This document shows positions 27,277 through 35,975 of a DNA stretch of 64,000 nucleotides, piece after piece (positions within the stretch are counted from its first letter, which is position 1; every line of letters starts with the position of its first letter). The translations under genes and the position numbers were made by a program. The notes beneath the pieces were generated by a model, which ran no database searches, was not told the DNA's origin, and worked only from the letters and a program-made list of their open reading frames with translations. Source of the DNA: JAAXVQ01 sp964604705 (lineage in GTDB: Bacteria > Oederibacteriota > JAAXVQ01); NCBI GenBank assembly GCA_964604705.1, contig CAZSAP010000006.1, forward strand, positions 186,001 through 250,000, in the 5' to 3' direction.

Positions 27277-30200
27277 CTATCCTTTCGCCTGGCTTTGCAG
27301 AATGCGTTGCAAGAGTTTAATGCGTTTTTGAGCCGCCTCACGCCACTTCGGCTGTGCGGCCACTTTCAACAACCGTTGATACACCTCAATGGCCGAGGCC
27401 CAGGCTTTTGCTTGCTCATGTACCGACGCCAATTCCACCAAGGCCAACGCGTATTCCTCTTGCTTGGCATCGCCCTTCTCCATAATGCGCTGCAACATGG
27501 CCTTGCGTTTTTCCGGTTCTGCCTGCTCTTGGTAGAGCCCCACCAAGCCCAGCCACGTTTTCATTACCAGCTTCGAATCCTTGAGTGCTTCCATCCTCTG
27601 CAAGCTCGCCTCAACCCCCGCCTCGTTTCTGTCGGCGGCATGCATTAGCACCAAACGCGTGATGCAAGCAGGGGTATTCGGGTCCTGCGGATAATTTTGA
27701 ATCAGCTTGGTGTAATACTCCACCGCTTTCCCCGGAACCTGGAGTTTCTCATAGGTGACCGCGGCATTGAACCATGCACGCGGCTGATACTCCTTGAGGG
27801 CATATTGGTCGGCGCAGGCGGCAAAATGCTCAGCCGCCGAGGCAAACCGTTCCAATTGGAATTCCGTAGAAGCCAAGCGAAACATCATTTCAGGCGCCAA
27901 CTCATGTTGAGGATAGTTTTTAATAAACGCCTCTGTCTGTTGCGCGGCATTAAGCGAGTTCCCCAACTGTTCCTGACAGACCGCCAAATAATACTGAGCG
28001 TTGGGGGTCCGTGGACTCTTGGTATAATTTAAAACAAACTGCAAAAATTCATGCAGGCTCTCATTGTATTTTTCCTTTTGGTAATACGCTTCACCAATGC
28101 GGTATTGAATGTCCTCGGACAACGTGGAACCCGGAAATTTAAGAATAAATTCATGAAATGCCGGAATACTGTTCAAACGATCCGCAATGCGATACGACGA
28201 GGATTCGATGGCGTTGCGCGCTTCCTTGGCTTCGTCCGAGTCCGGATAGGTTTGCAAAATCTGCAAAAACCGTGGAATGGCCTCTTCGTCTTTTTGTTCG
28301 TTGTAAAAGGTCTGCGCAATCCTCAATTCAATCATTTTGCGTTCTTTGGTATCAGGAAAACGTTTGAGCAAATCCAGATAGACTGCTCGTGATTGACTGT
28401 TCTCCCCACCTTGAAAATACGTGTCCGCCACCCAAGACAGGGCCTGAGCCGCTTCAGGTGCCTGGGGGTACTTGGCAACCAGATCTTTCCAGGTGTCGAC
28501 CGCATCCAAATACGATTTATTAAGATAGTGCGCCCACGCAATTTGGAACATCACCCGCGGTGCCTCAGCATGCGTCCCGGACGCCTGCAGCCATAGCTGA
28601 TACGCATGGATTGCATCTGGATATTGTTGACGGTTGAACAAGGCGTGAGCCCGCAATAAAGCAATCTCATTTTGCAAGTACACCGGAACGTTTTTGGCCT
28701 TCAGCAAGCGGTCACTTTGTGTAAGCACCGAGGAAAAATCCTGCAATTGAAACCCGCACCAGACTAAACCCGCCCAGACATACATCTCGACTTTACCCCG
28801 TGGGTAATACCCCAGGGCTTTGTGGTATTGTTCACGCGCTCCACCGTAATTGCCTTGCCGATAAAACGCCTCGGCGAGCAACAACCGCGCCCAGGCCGCC
28901 ACTTCACGATATTCCAATGCCGGTTCCCGACCGGATAAATCTTTTTCCAACAAAGCCCACTGGGCCACCAATGTCGGAGCGTCCTGACGGGTCATGTAGT
29001 AATCCGCCCACGTGTAAAGCCCTAAATCCACCAACGGATCCTTCGTCTCAACCAACCGGCGCACGGAACGAAACGCCAAAGTCTCGCGTCCCACTTGCAG
29101 ATACGCGCGAATGGCCAGCGTATGCGCAAAACCATCGGGGTGTTCGGCCAGATCAAAATACTGAGTCAGCGTTTTTGCAGCTTGCTCCCAATTGTTCAAC
29201 GCCGAATGGACAAACGCCAGTTTCAACAGCCATTCGGCTCGAAAATCCGAGCGTAATTCAAGCGCAGAGGTATAGGCATTGGCCGACTCCGTCAAGCGGT
29301 TCAAGCTGAGCGCCGCTTCACCCAAGGTGCTCTGGATAAGAGCGCGGTCGCTTTCCGGAAGGCGATCCAAAAGCGGTTTTAACCCAGAGTAGCCGTTTAG
29401 CACGTCCTCATAGCGGGCTTGGGCCAGCCAAATGAGCAAACGTACGGCCGCCGCTTTGGGCGCCCACAGCCCCTGGGGATAATCCTTCAAATATTGCTCG
29501 CATAATTTCCCCGCCGAGAGATAATCTCTGGATTTGTAAAACGCGCGAATTTTGAAGTATCCGGCCATTTGCAGATGGTTCGTCTGTCGGGCGTGCGCCA
29601 AGACCGAGTTGTAGGCCTCAATGGCTGCCAAAAACCGTCCCTGAGATTCCAAGATGGCTCCGGCAAACAATTGGGCCAGTGGATCGCTCCCCAACTCTTC
29701 ATAAATTTTTAGCGCATCAAACGATTGCCCCTGGTACTCCTTCATGATGCCAAATAAAAATTTCACGTCCGGATCCAACAATGCGCGGGGATACGCCGAG
29801 AGCAAGGAAGAAAAAATCTGTTGAGCGTCATTCACTTTGCCCAACTTTAATTGGGCCTTAACCAACGCCAACCGAATTTGTGGAAACAGAAAATCCGCTT
29901 GAGCATCACGCGTCAAATCATTCAAAATATCGGACGTCCGGGCATAATCGCCCCGATTGTAGGCCAACTCGGCTTCACGAAATTGGGAACTCACGCGCAA
30001 GGGACCTTTAGGCGCTGCGGAAATCAAGGCATGAAACAACGGTTGCGCCTTATCCGGCGAACCGGCCAGACGATAATTTTCAGCCAGAAAAAACTTGGCT
30101 GCCAATTGACGATCGCGATCGGTCTCCTGGGTTAAATAACGATTGAGGTGTTCGATGCTTTGGGGGTATTTTTTTGCGACGTATTCATGAATGGCATTTT

Positions 30201-30315
30201 GCCAAGACTCCGCTGCTAAAACAGAAGAATTTTCTGCAGCGGATGCTGACAGCATCCCCCAAAAAAGGAAACTAGCCAGGATACTCCCGGCCCAGCGGAT
30301 CTTTCGTGAAATCAA
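27277..30315 (-). CDS. Large periplasmic TPR-repeat protein
   Basis: 1012 residues. Signal peptide at about 1-27 (ends SASAAEN). The rest is a long array of TPR and YbgF/BamD-like repeats, such as YPQAPEAAQALSWVADTYF, KERKMIELRIAQTFYNEQ, and SEDIQYRIGEAYYQKEKY. The start is TTG, chosen because GGGGAG lies 9 bases before it and it begins the signal peptide; no nearby ATG exists. First gene of the operon ahead of the OmpA-like protein, exbB, exbD, exbD and tonB. By analogy with YbgF/CpoB in Tol-Pal operons it may coordinate envelope machinery; that is inference. Confidence 0.85.
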   Translation of the reverse strand: MISRKIRWAGSILASFLFWGMLSASAAENSSVLAAESWQNAIHEYVAKKYPQSIEHLNRYLTQETDRDRQLAAKFFLAENYRLAGSPDKAQPLFHALISAAPKGPLRVSSQFREAELAYNRGDYARTSDILNDLTRDAQADFLFPQIRLALVKAQLKLGKVNDAQQIFSSLLSAYPRALLDPDVKFLFGIMKEYQGQSFDALKIYEELGSDPLAQLFAGAILESQGRFLAAIEAYNSVLAHARQTNHLQMAGYFKIRAFYKSRDYLSAGKLCEQYLKDYPQGLWAPKAAAVRLLIWLAQARYEDVLNGYSGLKPLLDRLPESDRALIQSTLGEAALSLNRLTESANAYTSALELRSDFRAEWLLKLAFVHSALNNWEQAAKTLTQYFDLAEHPDGFAHTLAIRAYLQVGRETLAFRSVRRLVETKDPLVDLGLYTWADYYMTRQDAPTLVAQWALLEKDLSGREPALEYREVAAWARLLLAEAFYRQGNYGGAREQYHKALGYYPRGKVEMYVWAGLVWCGFQLQDFSSVLTQSDRLLKAKNVPVYLQNEIALLRAHALFNRQQYPDAIHAYQLWLQASGTHAEAPRVMFQIAWAHYLNKSYLDAVDTWKDLVAKYPQAPEAAQALSWVADTYFQGGENSQSRAVYLDLLKRFPDTKERKMIELRIAQTFYNEQKDEEAIPRFLQILQTYPDSDEAKEARNAIESSSYRIADRLNSIPAFHEFILKFPGSTLSEDIQYRIGEAYYQKEKYNESLHEFLQFVLNYTKSPRTPNAQYYLAVCQEQLGNSLNAAQQTEAFIKNYPQHELAPEMMFRLASTEFQLERFASAAEHFAACADQYALKEYQPRAWFNAAVTYEKLQVPGKAVEYYTKLIQNYPQDPNTPACITRLVLMHAADRNEAGVEASLQRMEALKDSKLVMKTWLGLVGLYQEQAEPEKRKAMLQRIMEKGDAKQEEYALALVELASVHEQAKAWASAIEVYQRLLKVAAQPKWREAAQKRIKLLQRILQSQAKG

Positions 30316-30380
30316 TCGCGAGGTCTCCCCATCCCCGAATCGCCATTCACCTATGGTGGAAAATTGATTCGAATGTCGCT

Positions 30381-30389
30381 ATCTTAGCA
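30381..30389 (-). promoter_or_regulatory. Candidate extended -10 promoter of the TPR-TonB operon
   Basis: On the minus strand the gap upstream of the TPR gene contains TGCTAAGAT, an extended -10 element (TG, one base, TAAGAT). A weak TTGCCT lies 15 bases further up. The leader would be about 58 bases. Confidence 0.35.
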
Positions 30390-30472
30390 TACTTATCCGC
30401 AAGGCAACCGGGTATTTTCACAGAGGTATCCGCGAAGGCGACTCCGGTTTGAGGCGGCCAAACAAGCGTGCC

Positions 30473-32203
30473 TTACGGTGTTGTGGGTTTGCCTTCTTTT
30501 TGCCGATGTTGCTGATTGAACATTTCCTCAACATCTTTGGAATTCAACTGCATCTCGTAGACTTTAACTTTCGCCTTCTGCTTTTCAAGATCATCGTAGC
30601 GAACGATGTCCTCAGGCTTGACCGGCTCTGTTTTGGAAACCTCGGCACCGGCTTCACTGGACCCGGCGGGCTTCGCCATTTCAAACCCAGAAGGAATCAG
30701 CACTTTCACTTCGATTCGACGGTTGGCTTGCCGTCCTTCAGCCGTACTGTTGGTGCCCAAGGGACGCGTATCTCCATAGCCAACCGGAATAATATTGTCG
30801 GGATTGATCTTGTAGCGTGTCTTCAAATACTCACGCACCGCCTCTGCACGTGCTTGGGAAAGCTTCAGCGACGTTTTCGGGCGCCCCTGGGATTCCACAT
30901 ACCCTTCCACCCGTACACGAATATTCGGGTACTGTTCCAGTACCGAGCCAAAACGATCCACGGTGACATAGCAGGTCTTGAGCAGTACCGCCTTGTTCTC
31001 TTGAAATTGAACCGAAGGCAACTGCCCGAGCTTGACCAACTCTTGAATGCGGTTGATTTCATTCCGAGCGCGCTCAATATCTTCTTGGAGCTTGCCCAAC
31101 ATTTCCTTAAGCTTGGCTTCTTCCTGAGCGCGAGCCTCGGCGAGCTCCTGTTCCCGCACGGCCGCCATATTTTCCTCAGCGGTGATCTCCAACGTGGGTG
31201 CCTTGGCCGGCAATACTATAACCTTTGTGGGTAAGGCGGCCATTGGCTGTTGTCCCCAACTCGCGGTTAGCGAAACACGATGTGTGCCGTAGGTTTTTTC
31301 CACGTAGAATGGCAAGGCAAACCCGTAATCCAGTTGCAACTGGGTCATATTCAATTGCGGGAAGGCATACCTTCCTGAGAGGCCTACGGTGAACTCCGTA
31401 GAGTTCATACCCAAACGAGCACCGGCCAAGCCTTGGAAAAACCAACTTTCCACTCCGCAACGAAACGTATTTGTGTTCTGGGCATAGCTGCGGTTCACCC
31501 ACTCGGTGGAAAGCAACACACTGTCCAACGGGGTTTTCAAGGGTCGCAAATCCTGGCTCCAGGACAGCCCCAACCGTAAATTCTGAGGAACTTCTTCATA
31601 GGTGGTTACCCCGACATCGGTAGGGATGAGGTTTTCCCAACAAAGACCCGCCACAAATTGCCGCGGCAAGGGATACAACACCGCCAAATCTGCAGTCACA
31701 CCGGTTTTGGACATGGGTTCTGTATAATCGTTGGCTGGGACATTCCAATTTAAAAACTTTAAATTTCCACCCACATGAAAGGTTTCGGTCTCAACTGTCA
31801 ACGTACGTGCATAAGCAAGGTTGAATGTGTTTTCACGATAAAACTCAGAATTAAACTGTGACCAGGAAGCACCAAAGTAGCCCACCATGGGATCCACCGG
31901 AACCGAAGCGGCAACATAGTTGTAGCCCAAACTGTCGCGTTGGCCGGTATACAAGCGGCCTTCAAAGCCTGTGAACAAACTGGCGTACATGGTGGTTACC
32001 TCATAGCGGCGCATATACGCGAGCCCGGCAGGATTCCAGTTGACGGTGTTGACATCATCGGCCACAGCCACAAACGCGCGTCCCAACCCCGCCGGACGCA
32101 CACCTGCTCCATAGTCAAAAAAATAGCTCCACGCCGTGGAAGCCATACAGAACCCAACAGCCAAGACACCCAGTGCCACTTGTGTTGCTCTAACGTAGCT
32201 CAT
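30473..32203 (-). CDS. PorV-like barrel fused to coiled coil and OmpA domain
   Basis: 576 residues. Signal peptide about 1-26. The barrel part (27-330) starts with the PorV/UPF0164 signature GVRPAGLGRAFVAVADDVNT and VNWNPAGLAYM. A charged coiled coil (about 350-400, ENMAAVREQELAEARAQEE) leads into an OmpA-like peptidoglycan-binding domain (about 405-515) with VRVEGYVESQG, LSQARAEAVREYL, GYGDTRPLGTN and RQANRRIEVKV. The tail is charged and ends in KPTTP. The fusion should anchor an outer-membrane barrel directly to peptidoglycan. Its ATG overlaps the stop of the preceding FlgD-Ig gene as ATGA. Confidence 0.88.
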   Translation of the reverse strand: MSYVRATQVALGVLAVGFCMASTAWSYFFDYGAGVRPAGLGRAFVAVADDVNTVNWNPAGLAYMRRYEVTTMYASLFTGFEGRLYTGQRDSLGYNYVAASVPVDPMVGYFGASWSQFNSEFYRENTFNLAYARTLTVETETFHVGGNLKFLNWNVPANDYTEPMSKTGVTADLAVLYPLPRQFVAGLCWENLIPTDVGVTTYEEVPQNLRLGLSWSQDLRPLKTPLDSVLLSTEWVNRSYAQNTNTFRCGVESWFFQGLAGARLGMNSTEFTVGLSGRYAFPQLNMTQLQLDYGFALPFYVEKTYGTHRVSLTASWGQQPMAALPTKVIVLPAKAPTLEITAEENMAAVREQELAEARAQEEAKLKEMLGKLQEDIERARNEINRIQELVKLGQLPSVQFQENKAVLLKTCYVTVDRFGSVLEQYPNIRVRVEGYVESQGRPKTSLKLSQARAEAVREYLKTRYKINPDNIIPVGYGDTRPLGTNSTAEGRQANRRIEVKVLIPSGFEMAKPAGSSEAGAEVSKTEPVKPEDIVRYDDLEKQKAKVKVYEMQLNSKDVEEMFNQQHRQKEGKPTTP

Positions 32204-33150
32204 TTAATGACCACCATGGTCCCTGAAATGAAATGACCTTCCACTTCAATCTGATACAAATACAATCCACCTTCCACCAAATGCCCGTTGGAGTTTCGGC
32301 AGTCCCAATAGCGTACATTGTCCAGCGTAGCCACAGGATATCCGGTCGGATCATATATTTTGATTTTTATGCGAGAGTCAGAATAGTTGGTGTAAAAGTT
32401 AAAAAAGGCTCGCTGCCCCAGTACAGGTTTAACCGGGTTGGGTGTAACATAACACCCGCGATTAAAATCAAACGGGTAGTGAAAAAAATCCATCACCAAC
32501 TGTCCCACATATTCCTGCGAGGTCACATGACGCAAATCCGCACCAAAATACAAAAAGGCATACGGTCCTTGCATAGGACGGTCGGGGGTAGGATATTTCC
32601 CCACACCGTTTACATTGGCTACAATACGGTCTGGTCGTTCTGCATCCCAGGTGTTGATACGATCAACATCACCTTTATCATACACCACACCCCAATATCT
32701 GAGGGTACTATCATAAAGCGCAAGTCCGCCGACCACATTGGTCACTGATTGCGGTGTGCCCAATGTTGCAGCAACATTCTGATCCACAGGATACGATTGC
32801 CAATAAAGCGGTATTTTATAATTTGGATTACTGTACCCGCGCAATCCCCGATACAAGCCATCTGCTGAAGCTGAAGCCGTTCCGGTCAAGCGCAGACGAT
32901 TATCCGAATACAGTTCGATTCCCCAATTGAGGTTTTGACCGGAATTAAAATTTAGCTGGAAGTAAAACGGCATGAGGGTTAGTCCCTGCGTAGGATCCAT
33001 GCGCGGAATTTCCACACGTGTGCCCATGGAATACGAAGGAAGCGTCAGGCTCCTGGCTTCAACAGTCACATACGAGGCCCATGCACCCGAGACCCAGAGT
33101 CCCAGTACCAAAAGCAAATATACAAACAATTTTATTGCCCGAACTCCCAT
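32200..33150 (-). CDS. Secreted protein with C-terminal FlgD-Ig-like domain
   Basis: Start set at the ATG that begins MGVRAIKLFVYLLLVLGL, a good signal peptide, with AGAGGG 4 bases before it; an ATG four codons earlier (33162) is an alternative. About 316 residues. The central part (about 30-230) is beta-rich and not recognised. The C-terminal 80 residues form a FlgD-Ig-like domain: VTPNPVKPVLGQRAFFNFYT, IKIKIYDPTGYPVATL, then GHLVEGGLYLYQIEVEG. It is translationally coupled to the PorV-OmpA gene, the same arrangement as at 13.4-16.4 kb. Confidence 0.75.
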   Translation of the reverse strand: MGVRAIKLFVYLLLVLGLWVSGAWASYVTVEARSLTLPSYSMGTRVEIPRMDPTQGLTLMPFYFQLNFNSGQNLNWGIELYSDNRLRLTGTASASADGLYRGLRGYSNPNYKIPLYWQSYPVDQNVAATLGTPQSVTNVVGGLALYDSTLRYWGVVYDKGDVDRINTWDAERPDRIVANVNGVGKYPTPDRPMQGPYAFLYFGADLRHVTSQEYVGQLVMDFFHYPFDFNRGCYVTPNPVKPVLGQRAFFNFYTNYSDSRIKIKIYDPTGYPVATLDNVRYWDCRNSNGHLVEGGLYLYQIEVEGHFISGTMVVIK

Positions 33151-33163
33151 ACACCCTCTCATC

Positions 33164-33934
33164 TCACTGGAGTGTTTCACTTAACACCCGCTTGACTTCT
33201 ATATCTTTTTTCGGAAGCCCAACTTCAGAAACGCCATACAAGGTTCCCCAAAACAACTGAACTCCAATCATATACGGTGGTGACGTTAACTCCGGTTTTG
33301 GACCCTTCCATAGTATCGGTTGCGTTTCACCCGGAAAGATAGGGCGATCCGGTCTCAAATCCGATTGCCAAATTCTTTCATGTTTGGCATTTTCCAGCCA
33401 CACCATACCAAACGGGGCCAAATGCATGAATCCGTTATTTTTTACTGGGATTCTGATTTCCCAATCCCCTGTTCCTGATAGCGGTAGTGTGCGAATGTCT
33501 AAGACCTGGCCTTCTGCGTGTTGTTCGCCGTTAAGACGGACAAACACAGGAAGACCAAAACGTATATTGAGCGGTATGGGTGTATTGACCTTCTCGCCCA
33601 CAAAAAGCAAAAGGACACACTCACCTTGTCCATCTTCGTACCCTTGTAGCTCAAGCTGTACACGCTGCCGAGCACCTTTTTCCAACCGAAACCGGTTCGG
33701 ACGCACGGTACACCACGTATTCACGGGCGTCTTGCAAGGTCCTTGCCGACGATACTCAACTCCCAAGAATACGTTTTTCGATGTGTCTTGATCATTAACC
33801 AAATCCACATTCACAGTCAGAGTTTGTCCCTTTTGCAAGGACAACACCAACATCTCCGGTGAAAAAGAGACCTGTCCCCAGACACTAGGCAAGGTTACAA
33901 CCCAAAAAAACACTGTGAAAACAATGAATTTCAT
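33164..33934 (-). CDS. Chaperone-like periplasmic beta-sandwich protein
   Basis: The frame opens further upstream, but the ATG at 33934 begins a signal peptide (MKFIVFTVFFWVVTLPSVWG) and is preferred; 256 residues. The mature start QVSFSPEMLVLSLQKGQTLTVN is like the first strands of PapD-type fimbrial chaperones and related DUFs, with a second sandwich domain following (from about 140). It has a Cys pair near residues 75-85 (QGPCKTPVNTWC). There is no Shine-Dalgarno; instead TATAAT lies 6 bases ahead of the ATG, hinting at a leaderless start or at translation by read-through. Function is inferred from fold resemblance and context only. Confidence 0.6.
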   Translation of the reverse strand: MKFIVFTVFFWVVTLPSVWGQVSFSPEMLVLSLQKGQTLTVNVDLVNDQDTSKNVFLGVEYRRQGPCKTPVNTWCTVRPNRFRLEKGARQRVQLELQGYEDGQGECVLLLFVGEKVNTPIPLNIRFGLPVFVRLNGEQHAEGQVLDIRTLPLSGTGDWEIRIPVKNNGFMHLAPFGMVWLENAKHERIWQSDLRPDRPIFPGETQPILWKGPKPELTSPPYMIGVQLFWGTLYGVSEVGLPKKDIEVKRVLSETLQ

Positions 33935-33989
33935 ATTTAAATTATAAACCACTTTGCTAAAAAACGCTTTTTTTATTTCGTCCCACAGC

Positions 33990-34940
33990 CTATTTCTTAG
34001 CCGGTAGCACAAATTTTTCAGGCCTTGCTTCCTTATGCAAATACACGGTTATGTATTGAATCGCACCGGAATCTAGTCCGCTCGAAATTTGTACCAAATA
34101 CCCGATCGGGCCCTGTGAAAAATCCGCCTGTTCCGGAACTTGAATCGTCATCTCCACTTGCTCGTGCTTTCCTGGACTCAAACGAATTTCATCCTTTTTT
34201 AAAGTAACATGGTCGGCACTGCCGCCAAAATGTGTATCATTGTCCAGCAGCATGCTGGTTTCTTTGGGTGTGATGGACATGATCCGATAGGTCTGCGCTT
34301 GATCCGAAGTATTGGTTACTTCCACAGGCAAATTAGCCTCACTAACCACAGAGACGCGCTGTCCCGGAGCGATCTTCCACAAATCCACCCGACCTGGTTT
34401 AATTTCAAACTTAACATCCAAAGGTTTGTTTTCCACCTGCTTGAGCGCCGCGTTATTTTTCACAGGCGCAACCGAAAAAAGAAAAACGCCTTTGGCCGCA
34501 TACCCAACCTGAAACCCACCGCCGCCAATATGGTTGACACTGGCCGAAACATTCACTTGATATTTTTTACCTAAAATTTTCGTATCGTTGGGCAACGTCA
34601 CCAACAGGTCACTGTCAAGTGTAGCAAAAGCCGCGACCGTCACCGAAGCATATTCCGTACGAATCCATTTCGCCTCCGGAATGGCTTCGTACCCTGCCAA
34701 GATTTCCTTGGTGGGTTTCTCAATCGCAATGGTAATCTGCATGGGTTTATCAAATTTATTGGTCACTCGGATGGGTAGGTTCGCAACTTTCTTCATGCTG
34801 ACCGTGGTACCTATGGGCAGATTGCCGATAAATATCTGACTGTAATTAAACTTAATGCCGCCGGTTTCAGCCAAGGCCCAACTCGAAAACAACAAGACCC
34901 CACTAATAAGCCCAATCCCCAGTTTAAACCCACGTACCAT
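33990..34940 (-). CDS. Secreted two-domain beta-sandwich protein, chaperone-like
   Basis: Start at the ATG of MVRGFKLGIGLISGVLLF, which begins the signal peptide; GGCGGTGA precedes it. 316 residues. Two Ig-like sandwiches are visible (about 28-170 and 175-310). The second has the pattern IAPGQRVSVVSEANLPVEVTN, LSPGKHEQVEMTIQVPEQ and QGPIGYLVQISSG, seen in periplasmic and surface proteins that donate or bind beta-strands. It follows the subunit-like gene after a strong hairpin. Assembly factor or minor subunit of a surface structure is the likeliest role, not proven. Confidence 0.6.
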   Translation of the reverse strand: MVRGFKLGIGLISGVLLFSSWALAETGGIKFNYSQIFIGNLPIGTTVSMKKVANLPIRVTNKFDKPMQITIAIEKPTKEILAGYEAIPEAKWIRTEYASVTVAAFATLDSDLLVTLPNDTKILGKKYQVNVSASVNHIGGGGFQVGYAAKGVFLFSVAPVKNNAALKQVENKPLDVKFEIKPGRVDLWKIAPGQRVSVVSEANLPVEVTNTSDQAQTYRIMSITPKETSMLLDNDTHFGGSADHVTLKKDEIRLSPGKHEQVEMTIQVPEQADFSQGPIGYLVQISSGLDSGAIQYITVYLHKEARPEKFVLPAKK

Positions 34941-34962
34941 GGTCACCGCCCTAGTTAAGTAA

Positions 34963-35000
34963 TAAGGAGTGGGAACCGTTCGCACGATTCCCACTCCTTA
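34963..35000 (-). terminator. Strong intercistronic hairpin behind the subunit-like gene
   Basis: A perfect 13-bp stem, TAAGGAGTGGGAA (34963-34975) with TTCCCACTCCTTA (34988-35000), capped by CGT-TCGC-ACG after one C/A mismatch. It begins 10 bases after the stop of the 210-aa gene and ends just before the start region of the next gene. A U-run is missing, so it probably weakens read-through or protects the upstream mRNA from 3' decay. Confidence 0.6.
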
Positions 35001-35010
35001 AACAAATGAA

Positions 35011-35643
35011 TTATATACCCGGAGTAACACCCACAATGGTCACAGTAATGCGTTGTTGATTGTCGTACGAACCTGTAATAGGCGCATCCAGCATGTAGCG
35101 CAAACTACGGCTGGCATTGGAGGAACTGACATTGTAGCCACGGAACTGCATTAATTCACCCGTGCGGCAAAGATTGGTAGCAGAAGCGGAGTTCAGCGTA
35201 CCTGTGATCACGTCATCGGCTGCAAAATCACCGACAACCAAATCATGTGCAAAATCCGGGTTGGCCGGAGCATCCGCTACGGTCAAAGGCGCCGTGAAAA
35301 CACCCGACAAACGCGCTTCGTTTGCAACTGCCGGAACTGTACTAACCAACGTCCAAGCGTTGGCCGTCCAAGTCACAGCTGAAGCCACACCGGCTGTAAC
35401 ATGGTAGTGAATGGTGGCATAACCCATTTGATCTACCGTCGAGCGGGGCTGACCTGACGCCAATTGCGAAAAAGATGCTGCTCCTGGTTGAACCGAACCC
35501 CAATTTACTTCGGCATTGGTTGCAACCAAGTCAATGGCATAACCAATCTGTACAGTAATCGGAAAGTTCATTGTATCAGTTGCTGCCATGGAGATCCCCG
35601 AAACCATACCTACCGCCAACAAAGCCAGAAGAATTCTTTTCAT
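35011..35643 (-). CDS. Small secreted beta-sandwich protein, possible surface subunit
   Basis: 210 residues from the ATG at 35643, with GGGGAG 8 bases upstream; an earlier in-frame ATG lacks that spacing. Signal peptide about 1-20 (GISMAATD). The mature protein is beta-rich and neutral: MNFPITVQIGYAIDLVATN at the start and YDNQQRITVTIVGVTPGI at the end, a layout shared by fimbrial and coat-type subunits. There is a single Cys in the mature chain (TNLCRTGELM). The long leader and following hairpin fit an abundant product. It heads an operon with two chaperone-like proteins, a FlgD-Ig protein and a PorV-OmpA fusion. No family is recognised with certainty. Confidence 0.62.
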   Translation of the reverse strand: MKRILLALLAVGMVSGISMAATDTMNFPITVQIGYAIDLVATNAEVNWGSVQPGAASFSQLASGQPRSTVDQMGYATIHYHVTAGVASAVTWTANAWTLVSTVPAVANEARLSGVFTAPLTVADAPANPDFAHDLVVGDFAADDVITGTLNSASATNLCRTGELMQFRGYNVSSSNASRSLRYMLDAPITGSYDNQQRITVTIVGVTPGI

Positions 35644-35666
35644 TAATCGTTCTCCCCTCATTTTTT

Positions 35667-35683
35667 TTGCGTCGTAGACGCAA
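35667..35683 (-). promoter_or_regulatory. 5'-leader hairpin before the subunit-like gene
   Basis: Perfect 7-bp stem TTGCGTC-GTA-GACGCAA, followed on the minus strand by an A-run and then GGGGAG. Its place just upstream of the ribosome-binding site suggests mRNA stabilisation or control of translation. Confidence 0.45.
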
Positions 35684-35716
35684 GTGGTTCTCTGCTAAAA
35701 AACCAACTGCTCTGCT

Positions 35717-35735
35717 CCCCCACCCCCCTTCCCCC
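35717..35735 (-). promoter_or_regulatory. G-run cluster in the 5' leader
   Basis: C5, C6 and C5 runs (35717-35721, 35723-35728, 35731-35735) read as G-runs on the minus strand, separated by one and two bases. A fourth run of six lies at 35815-35820. A G-quadruplex in the leader mRNA is conceivable. Confidence 0.4.
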
Positions 35736-35814
35736 GTTTAGTAAATGAAGTCCTTAGCAACCTTGCGGGTTTTTCCACAGTTTAACCAGTAAACTGCGTC
35801 CTAAAACAGTTTAG
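35736..35814. promoter_or_regulatory. Repeated GTTTA/TAAAC motifs, possible operator
   Basis: CAGTTTA-ACCAG-TAAACTG (35778-35796) is a perfect inverted repeat. Related half-sites are CGTTTAGTAAA (from about 35735) and CAGTTTAG (35807-35814). Regularly repeated half-sites in a leader suggest a regulator-binding region. Confidence 0.35.
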
Positions 35815-35975
35815 CCCCCCTGATTGCTGAAAGTGCACAGAGAATGAACAAAAAAGGTTCCGGCAGCTAAAAAGTCTAGGCATTTATTAGACTGATTTGG
35901 CGAAAAATAATTACGTACATTTTATATTTTTTAAATTGGGATGTGTAGGCAACGAAAAATCCAAATTGCACAATA

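Noticed and set aside
13424..33162. A full type IX secretion system
   Set aside because: Only PorV-like barrels and FlgD-Ig domains are present. PorK, PorL, PorM, PorN, SprA and the PorU peptidase are not in the window, so only a possible relationship is noted.
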